A stretch of DNA of 64,000 nt from Mesolinea sp040772305. Lineage in GTDB: Bacteria; Chloroflexota; Anaerolineae; Anaerolineales; Anaerolineaceae. Below are positions 58,977 to 64,000 of the stretch, piece by piece. The stretch is taken from the NCBI GenBank assembly GCA_040772305.1, contig JAXGYK010000001.1, positions 372,001-436,000 of the forward strand, written 5' to 3'. Every line of letters starts with the position of its first letter. Within the stretch, counting starts at the first letter, position 1. A model generated the notes under the pieces. That model searched no databases and was not told where the DNA came from. It saw only the letters and a program-made list of their open reading frames with translations. The translations under genes were made by a program, and so were the position numbers.

Positions 58977-59393
58977 ATGCTGCCTTTATCTTTTGCACGA
59001 GCAAATACTGCATATAAGGTGTTTAAGGTTTGTGGAAATACGCCAGCCAGAGAAAAAATGGCCTCATTGGGTTTTGTGCCTGGTGAGAATATTGAAGTAG
59101 TTTCGATTTTAAATGGCAATGTGATTGTTGCATTGCGAAGTTGCCGTTTTGCTTTAAATAAAGACGAAGCCAGACTTATTCTTTTGGAGGAATCTAATTA
59201 TGAAGACACTCGATCTTGTGGAGCCAGGCACTCTGGCCGTAGTGCGCGCCGTAAACGGCAGCGGGCCGGTTCGGAAACGCATCCTGGATATGGGCTTAAT
59301 CAAAGGCGCAAAGGTACAGATGGTGCGCCGTGCGCCTTTGGGCGACCCCATAGAGTTCAAGCTGCGGGGCTTTACGCTGAGCCTGAGGAGTGA
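58977..59393 (+). CDS. feoA: FeoA-domain protein with out-of-frame C-terminal extension
   Basis: 139 codons from the ATG at 58977 (GGAG six bases upstream). Residues 1-72 are a normal FeoA SH3-like domain (KVFKVCGNTPAREKMASLG, GNVIVALRSCRFALNKDEA). The domain should end near 59195, but the frame has no stop there and runs 194 bases into the next feoA, giving an Arg-rich tail that is only the alternative-frame reading of that gene. A TAA stands at 59195-59197 in a neighbouring frame. A single-base frameshift at the end of the gene or a sequencing error is the simplest explanation; a true overprinted extension is less likely. Confidence 0.75.
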   Translation: MLPLSFARANTAYKVFKVCGNTPAREKMASLGFVPGENIEVVSILNGNVIVALRSCRFALNKDEARLILLEESNYEDTRSCGARHSGRSARRKRQRAGSETHPGYGLNQRRKGTDGAPCAFGRPHRVQAAGLYAEPEE

Positions 59394-59442
59394 AGAAGCT
59401 GCCTTGGTGCAGATAGAAGAAGAGGAGGTCAAGAATGAATAG
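59200..59442 (+). CDS. feoA: FeoA-domain ferrous iron transport protein
   Basis: 80 residues, an intact FeoA: LVEPGTLAVVRAVNGSGPVRKRILDMGL, then VQMVRRAPLGDPIEFKLRG and LSLRSEEAALVQI. FeoA is a small cytoplasmic SH3-like partner of FeoB. GGAGG precedes the ATG by nine bases; the 3' end overlaps feoB by eight bases. It is the second of two tandem FeoA proteins. Confidence 0.92.
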   Translation: MKTLDLVEPGTLAVVRAVNGSGPVRKRILDMGLIKGAKVQMVRRAPLGDPIEFKLRGFTLSLRSEEAALVQIEEEEVKNE

Positions 59443-61600
59443 CAAGGTTGTTGCACTGGCAGGAAACCCAAACTCGGGAAAGACCACCCTGTTTAATCAG
59501 CTTACTGGATCAAACCAGTATGTTGGAAATTGGCCTGGGGTTACTGTTGAGAAAAAAGAAGGAAAACTACGAGATCATCCGGAAATTAAGGTGCAAGATC
59601 TGCCCGGAATTTACTCCCTTGCGTCCAACTCGATTGAAGAAAAGATTGCCGCAGAACAGCTTAGCACAGGCAATGCCGACCTTGTGTTGAACATTGTCGA
59701 TGGAACCAACCTGGAGCGAAACCTTTACCTTACGCTTCAGTTACAGGAAATGGGATTGCCCGTTTTAGTCTGTGTAAACATGTTGGATGTTTTGGAAAAA
59801 GAAAACGCTTTGCCTGATCTAAAGAAGTTAAGCGAGCGCTTGGGCTTGCCTGTTTTGGCTGTTTCGGCTGCTACCGGCCAAGGTGTAAAAGAGTTAATAG
59901 AACAAATAGCCACAATGGTTAAGTCTGGGGCTTTACCCTCAGCTAAGCCAGCATACAGTGCTGAATTAAAGAGTGCCTCAGAAGCAGTTGCTCGCATTTT
60001 AGCGAATAAGGTGCCACAAAACCAAGCTGATTATTGGGCTATACGTGCCCTTGAGAACGCGGATGATGATTTTATTGCCAAGACCTTGAATGAGGAAGAA
60101 CTGGCAGGAACTCAGCTTGTGCGAGACAAGTATGAGGCAGCTGGCGATGAAGACGCCCAAAGCTTAATAGCCATGGAGCGCTATGCGTTGATTGACAGGC
60201 TTACTGAAAATATTCACCCTGCAGGCCCCAAGAATTTGATTAGGGCTTCTGATCGTTTGGATCAGGTGCTTACAAACCGCTGGCTGGCTCTTCCAATTTT
60301 TGCACTGGTAATGGTGGTCGTTTACGGCATTTCTGTAACTACTTTGGGGACCGTACTTACCGACTGGACCAACGAAGTTCTGTTTGGGGAGTGGGTACCG
60401 GGCATTATTGAGGCTGGTTTGGACTCCTTAGGGGTTGCTGATTGGCTTAAGAGCCTGGTTTTGGATGGCATTGTTGCAGGAGTGGGAGCCGTTCTTGGCT
60501 TTGTACCCCAGATATTATTGCTCTTCTTTTTCCTTGCCTTTTTGGAAGGGAGCGGATATCTGGCGCGGGTTGCGTTTATTATGGACCGGATTTTCCGCCG
60601 CTTTGGCCTTTCGGGGAAGAGTTTTATCCCCATGTTGATTGGCAGCGGATGCAGTGTACCTGGTATTATGGCCAGTCGCACGATTGAAGAAGAACGCGAC
60701 CGCCGTATGACCATTACTGTTACCAGTTTCATTCCTTGCGGCGCAAAGCTACCTGTTATTGCACTTTTGGGAGGCGCACTGTTTAATCAGGCTTTGTGGG
60801 TAGCTCCCAGTATCTATTTTTTGGGGATTGGGGCTGTGATTGTTTCGGGTATTATGCTTAAGAAAACACCTTTGTTCAGCGGTCCTCCAGTTCCCTTTGT
60901 AATGGAGTTGCCAAGTTATCGCTGGCCTACCTTAGAGTTTGTGCTGCGTTCAATGTGGGAGCGAGGCTCAAGTTTTATTCGTAAGGCAGAAACGGTTATT
61001 CTGCTTTCAAGTATAGTGATCTGGTTTCTTTCCAGCTTCGGAGTAAGTGAGGGAAGTTTCGCAATGGTAGAAGATACTGCTCAAAGCCTGCTGGCCGTCC
61101 TTGGCAGCGGGATTGCCTGGGTTTTTACCCCCCTTGGTTGGGGCGACTGGAAGGCTGCCGTGGCAACCATTACCGGCTTGGTAGCCAAAGAAAATGTGGT
61201 GGGTACCTTTGGAGTGCTTTTCGGCGCTGGCGAGGTTACAGAAGCAGGTGCCGAGATTTGGTCCCAAGTTGCTGCGTACTTTACACCGTTTTCGGGTTAC
61301 TCATTCCTCATCTTTAATATGATTTGTGCACCATGTTTTGCTGCCATAGGTGCAATTCGCAGAGAGATGAACAGCGGAAAGTGGACTGCGTTTGCGGTAG
61401 GTTATCAAACCGTCTTCGCTTATGCCTTAGCGCTGATTTACTACCAAATTGCGCTTTGGCTGAAAGGCAAGGTTTTTAGTATCTGGACTGGCATCGCGCT
61501 TGTTGTGCTTGGGGCAATGCTCTATCAACTGCTGAGACCTGCGCCAAAACAAAAAATGAATGCCTTAGCAGGATATGCCCAGGAGATTGGAAATGCCTAG
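59435..61600 (+). CDS. feoB: Ferrous iron transport protein B
   Basis: 721 residues. N-terminal G domain with G1 GNPNSGKT (10-17), G3 DLPG (55-58), G4 NMLD (115-118; most FeoB have NKID-like or NMVD) and G5 SAATG (144-148), then a helical GDI domain and the membrane part with the two gate motifs (LIGSGCSVPGIMASRTIE and, later, CAPCFAAIGAIRRE). It imports Fe(II) across the cytoplasmic membrane and suits anoxic life. Operon with two feoA genes and the small peptide that follows. Confidence 0.95.
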   Translation: MNSKVVALAGNPNSGKTTLFNQLTGSNQYVGNWPGVTVEKKEGKLRDHPEIKVQDLPGIYSLASNSIEEKIAAEQLSTGNADLVLNIVDGTNLERNLYLTLQLQEMGLPVLVCVNMLDVLEKENALPDLKKLSERLGLPVLAVSAATGQGVKELIEQIATMVKSGALPSAKPAYSAELKSASEAVARILANKVPQNQADYWAIRALENADDDFIAKTLNEEELAGTQLVRDKYEAAGDEDAQSLIAMERYALIDRLTENIHPAGPKNLIRASDRLDQVLTNRWLALPIFALVMVVVYGISVTTLGTVLTDWTNEVLFGEWVPGIIEAGLDSLGVADWLKSLVLDGIVAGVGAVLGFVPQILLLFFFLAFLEGSGYLARVAFIMDRIFRRFGLSGKSFIPMLIGSGCSVPGIMASRTIEEERDRRMTITVTSFIPCGAKLPVIALLGGALFNQALWVAPSIYFLGIGAVIVSGIMLKKTPLFSGPPVPFVMELPSYRWPTLEFVLRSMWERGSSFIRKAETVILLSSIVIWFLSSFGVSEGSFAMVEDTAQSLLAVLGSGIAWVFTPLGWGDWKAAVATITGLVAKENVVGTFGVLFGAGEVTEAGAEIWSQVAAYFTPFSGYSFLIFNMICAPCFAAIGAIRREMNSGKWTAFAVGYQTVFAYALALIYYQIALWLKGKVFSIWTGIALVVLGAMLYQLLRPAPKQKMNALAGYAQEIGNA

Positions 61601-61691
61601 TGTTGGTACGATCCTGGTAGTTGTTTTGCTTGCAGCAATTGTAGCCTGGGCTCTGCGGGATTTACGAAAAAAAACCCCTGCGGAGAAATAA
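61593..61691 (+). CDS. 32-residue single-pass membrane peptide after feoB
   Basis: Starts at ATG 61593 inside the last codons of feoB (overlap 8 bases) with GGAG upstream and ends TAA at 61689-61691. The product has one hydrophobic segment (GTILVVVLLAAIVAWALRDL) and a basic tail (RKKTPAEK). Such small membrane proteins often follow feoB, many with Cys-rich tails (FeoB-associated proteins); this one has no cysteine. It may stabilise the transporter. Too short for ordinary gene finders. Confidence 0.65.
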   Translation: MPSVGTILVVVLLAAIVAWALRDLRKKTPAEK

Positions 61692-61790
61692 ACCCAGCTT
61701 GCGGGGCATGTCCACTGGCCGCTCACTGCAGCTGTAAAGCAAAACCTCTTAGAAAAAAGCCAAACTTAAAACACTTCGAGCATTCTCCTG

Positions 61791-61819
61791 ATAAACGGCG
61801 GCGATATGTCGCCGTTTAT
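61791..61819 (+). terminator. Rho-independent terminator of the feo operon
   Basis: Arms ATAAACGGCG and CGCCGTTTAT with a nine-base loop, followed by TTTATTC. The 61692-61790 stretch before it is non-coding, as is 61820-62001 after it. Confidence 0.8.
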
Positions 61820-62071
61820 TTTATTCATAAATCTACCTGACCAATGGGAGTTAGGACAAGATGCATGTTTGACCACATAGAAAACAATAAGCTTTCGGCA
61901 GCCAAAAAAGACACTGCCATGCAAAGAAGCTTCGGTCAGCACTTATGGGGGAGATGGTTTTGGAACACCAGCCTTTTCGTTTGATTTAAAAGCCCAGGTA
62001 TTGAACTGAACCCCTGGGTCAAGACACAAAAAGAAAACACCTCGTGCGACAATAAAGCAGGAGGTGTTTTT

Positions 62072-62419
62072 ATGTCTGGGAAAAAAGGGATGGTTCATTA
62101 CGATCTGGCGATCAAGCTTGAAGCTGTAAAGCTACGCGAGGAGGGTCTGCCCTACCGAGTGATCGCAGATCGTCTTGGAATAAGAGAATCCGAGCGCATA
62201 GAAAAGTGGATGGCACAATACCGAGCAGAAGGTGAAGCGGGGCTATGCAAGAAAGGCAACGGTCGTCCGCGTAAACAGCCACTCAGTCAGGAAGCTTATA
62301 TCCAGAAACTGGAAATGGAGAATGAACTCCTAAAAAAATTTCATACCGAGTTGCGCAAACTTATGCCCGCGAGGCGCGATATCGGGTCATTGAACACTAC
62401 CGGGGAAGATATCCAGTGA
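62072..62419 (+). CDS. IS3-family transposase OrfA
   Basis: 115 residues in its own frame, with a helix-turn-helix (YDLAIKLEAVKLREEGLPYR, VIADRLGIRESERIEKWM) and a leucine zipper-like helix (YIQKLEMENELLKKF). Past the A7 run at 62332-62338 the residues in this frame have no similarity to transposases, which supports frameshifting there. Confidence 0.88.
   Translation: MSGKKGMVHYDLAIKLEAVKLREEGLPYRVIADRLGIRESERIEKWMAQYRAEGEAGLCKKGNGRPRKQPLSQEAYIQKLEMENELLKKFHTELRKLMPARRDIGSLNTTGEDIQ
62332..62338 (+). promoter_or_regulatory. Slippery A7 site for -1 ribosomal frameshift
   Basis: CTAAAAAAATTT reads CTA-AAA-AAA-TTT in the orfA frame. A -1 slip gives AAA-AAA-ATT-TCA and continues as ISYRVAQTYAREARYRVIEH into the OrfB frame, producing the OrfAB transposase typical of IS3 elements. 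Confidence 0.75.
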
Positions 62420-63231
62420 AGGATATGTGCTCCTTCTTCGGGATTTCACGGGCAGCTTACTATGCCTGGCAGAAGCGTTTGTTGCGGCCGGACAAACATG
62501 CAAAGCGGAAAGAACTGATTCTGAAAGCTTATAGAGCTTCACGATGCACCTACGGGTACCGCAGGATTGGGGCATGGCTGAGGGAGAAAAAAGGGATCAA
62601 GATTAATCACAAAGCTATCCTGCGCTTGATGAACGAGATGGGGATTCACTCGGTGGTGAGAAGAAGAAGAAAACCATATGGTAAGTCCAGCCAAAACTAC
62701 AGCCACATTTACAGCAATCTCTTGCATCGGAACTTCCATGCTGTTGCTCCCAATCAAAAATGGTCTACTGATATTAGCTTTATTCCTACGAAACAGGGTT
62801 GGGCTTATCTGTCTGTGATCAAAGACCTTTTCGACGGTTTTATTGTTAGTTTTGCCATGAAGCAAGCGAATACAGTCGATTTGGTCTTGCAAACCCTTAG
62901 AAACGCAGTTGTCAATGAAAAGGTCACTGATGGACTCATCCTCCATAGTGACCAAGGGCATCAATACAGCTCCCACGCTTATTATGTCCTCACCTCTGAG
63001 TATAGCATCTCTCCATCGATGTCACGCAGGGCTAACTGTTGGGATAATGCTCCTGTCGAAAGTTTCTTCGGAACTCTGAAGGAGGAATGCCTTCGTCAAT
63101 TCCCTGTCATGTCCTTTGAGGAGGCTAAGAATACTATTTCTGATTACATTCACTTTTATAATTATGAAAGGATACAGCTTAAAACAAGAAAGACACCTTT
63201 TGAACTTAGGTGCCTTTCCGGGTTGATCTGA
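62416..63231 (+). CDS. IS3-family transposase OrfB (DDE integrase domain)
   Basis: 271 residues from the ATG at 62416, but the frame is open back to the A7 site, so the working protein is probably the OrfAB fusion. HTH_21-like region (TYGYRRIGAWLREKKGIKIN) followed by the DDE core: WSTDISFI, LILHSDQGHQYSS and DNAPVESFFGTLKEE, then the YNYERIQLKTRKTPFE end. Intact and probably active. Confidence 0.92.
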   Translation: MKDMCSFFGISRAAYYAWQKRLLRPDKHAKRKELILKAYRASRCTYGYRRIGAWLREKKGIKINHKAILRLMNEMGIHSVVRRRRKPYGKSSQNYSHIYSNLLHRNFHAVAPNQKWSTDISFIPTKQGWAYLSVIKDLFDGFIVSFAMKQANTVDLVLQTLRNAVVNEKVTDGLILHSDQGHQYSSHAYYVLTSEYSISPSMSRRANCWDNAPVESFFGTLKEECLRQFPVMSFEEAKNTISDYIHFYNYERIQLKTRKTPFELRCLSGLI

Positions 63232-63274
63232 GGTCGTTTTCTTTCGTGTCTACTTTTTAGGGTTCAGTTCATAT

Positions 63275-63524
63275 TAAGAGAGAAAATAAATAACGCTTGG
63301 TCGGGCAGGCTCTCCGACATCAATCCCTTCCGGGTAAATGGTGCCTGACTTTCCACCTCAAGCGCATTGGTAGCATAGCATATTGACAGTTGAGTTTCAA
63401 GCATTACTGAACAAGCGGATTGATAATATGAATCTATAGAGCAGAGCATATATTCTGGAAGCAAATAGTTCCAATAAAACTACCCCATTACAATCACTCA
63501 CGAAGAAACTGTACCTTTTCTTGG
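63275..63524. other. Intergenic stretch after IS3 element
   Basis: About 250 bp without recognisable gene. It is the 3' flank of the acyltransferase gene. Confidence 0.4.
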
Positions 63525-64000
63525 CTACAGGTTGGCCGGATAGGTGGCTTTAAGCAGATCCGCCATTGTAATGCGAATGTTTTCCGTAATCTCTCTGGGG
63601 TCTAAACTGGCTGATAAATCCTTTGCATATAAGGGCTGGCCTGCATCTACACGCACCGGAATACGCCAGTCTCTTGATTTGCTAAGGCGCTGCATTGCAA
63701 ACTGCCAGATCATCGCAATTTGCTGTCGTTTTTTGGGTGTATCGCCGCAGGAGACCAGCAAGCTCTGCCAGGCTCTTGGAACCACTGTTTGTGATATAAG
63801 CAAGGGCTGAACGATTGTTTCGGGAACTTTATGGAGAAAAACACCTACCGAATCGGACCAATACTTGAGCGATTCCAGGGCACCTGGAATGAGGGCAGGG
63901 TCCGGCTCCAGGATGCCGCGCGGAAAAATGACAACACTTTGCCCTGCTTTGAGTTTTTCAATGATTTGACGCATGATATCCATACGGTGCATGGGATCGC
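63525..64000 (-). CDS. PlsC-like acyltransferase, 5' end outside window
   Basis: The frame is open to the window edge, so the start (and the HX4D motif) lies outside. The part seen (about 158 residues) contains GQSVVIFPRGILEPDPALIPG, equivalent to the FPEGTRS / phosphate-binding block III of 1-acylglycerol-3-phosphate acyltransferases, and VPETIVQPLLISQTVVPRA, equivalent to the later PVxI block. Here FPEGT is FPRGI, an unusual replacement of the Glu. Methionines at 63992 and 63980 are internal. Confidence 0.65.
   Translation of the reverse strand, partial: DPMHRMDIMRQIIEKLKAGQSVVIFPRGILEPDPALIPGALESLKYWSDSVGVFLHKVPETIVQPLLISQTVVPRAWQSLLVSCGDTPKKRQQIAMIWQFAMQRLSKSRDWRIPVRVDAGQPLYAKDLSASLDPREITENIRITMADLLKATYPANL

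Larger units (their letters stand above)
62002..63271 (+). mobile_element. IS3-family insertion sequence, IS150-like (1270 bp)
   Basis: Terminal inverted repeats start TGAACTGAACCC on both sides and share scattered further matches (AGACAC, AAAGAAAAC). Flanked by a 3-bp duplication TAT (61999-62001 and 63272-63274), as usual for the IS150 group. Contains orfA and orfB joined by a -1 frameshift. It is inserted in the intergenic region between the feo terminator and the acyltransferase gene. Confidence 0.9.

Overview
The window reads as a chromosomal segment of an anaerobic bacterium, most probably a member of the Chloroflexota (class Anaerolineae). Grounds for this are the many lipoproteins and anchored proteins whose signal or membrane segment is followed by a Thr/Pro-rich low-complexity linker (genes at 8151, 17275, 17873, 38712 and the three genes at 43280-47379), the oxygen-sensitive enzymes (tungsten-type aldehyde:ferredoxin oxidoreductase, 2-oxoacid:ferredoxin oxidoreductase KorABCD), an anaerobic ferrous-iron uptake operon (Feo), and recurrent promoters whose -10 box lies only 6-8 nt before the start codon. 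The taxonomic call is inference; no rRNA or tRNA gene was seen.

Layout. 1-6549 (minus strand): accessory genes of selenium-dependent molybdenum hydroxylases (yqeC, cut by the edge, and yqeB), an aldehyde dehydrogenase, and a tight four-gene unit encoding a 4x[4Fe-4S] ferredoxin, a 710-residue AOR-family oxidoreductase, a MoaD/ThiS-like sulfur carrier and its E1-like activating enzyme. 6645-7762: an IS481-type insertion sequence. 8151-12186: a lipoprotein, a CpXC-domain protein and a divergent pair made of an FHA-winged helix regulator and a Ser/Thr kinase. 12204-20920: a GH3-like secreted protein, a glycerophosphodiesterase, an ATP-cone/uridine-kinase gene split by an in-frame TAG, two paralogous lipoproteins, a B12-binding radical SAM protein and a TetR regulator. 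21079-23892: a degenerate ROK protein and two lipid genes (CDP-alcohol phosphotransferase plus acyltransferase). 23947-27654: a zinc/manganese ABC transporter with its Fur-family regulator, a palindromic operator, and SlyD with a Cys-rich tail. 27720-30132: a PadR regulator with its partner membrane-protein gene broken by a second IS481-type element. 30321-42604: peptidase T, glutamine cyclotransferase, a PfkB-like protein, PPK2, Hsp20, RNase J, YdcF and FmdB-like proteins, a LysM lipoprotein, an SbcD-like nuclease and an XRE regulator with LAPF repeats. 43280-47379: three tandem paralogous membrane-anchored C39-type peptidases with TPR tails. 47552-55399: DUF1576, AEC transporter, DnaK, YtxH, a flavin-type oxidase fold, DUF92 and a PH-like membrane protein. 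55555-58242: korDABC. 58468-61691: DtxR-family repressor divergent from feoA-feoA-feoB and a 32-residue membrane peptide. 62002-63271: an IS3-family element with a -1 frameshift site. 63525-64000: the end of an acyltransferase gene that runs out of the window.

How it fits together. The core metabolic theme is ferredoxin-linked oxidation and reduction of carboxylic and 2-oxo acids (AOR, Kor) supported by metal supply (Feo, Znu-type transporter, cofactor sulfur carrier, Se/Mo accessory proteins), each with a locally encoded metal regulator. The most unusual observations are: two IS481-type elements that both made exact 26-bp target duplications, one of them interrupting a PadR-partner gene cleanly; a nonsense codon inside a conserved ATP-cone/kinase fusion; a first FeoA whose frame runs 194 bases into the second feoA; the triplet of C39-TPR proteins; and at least eight genes that look leaderless.
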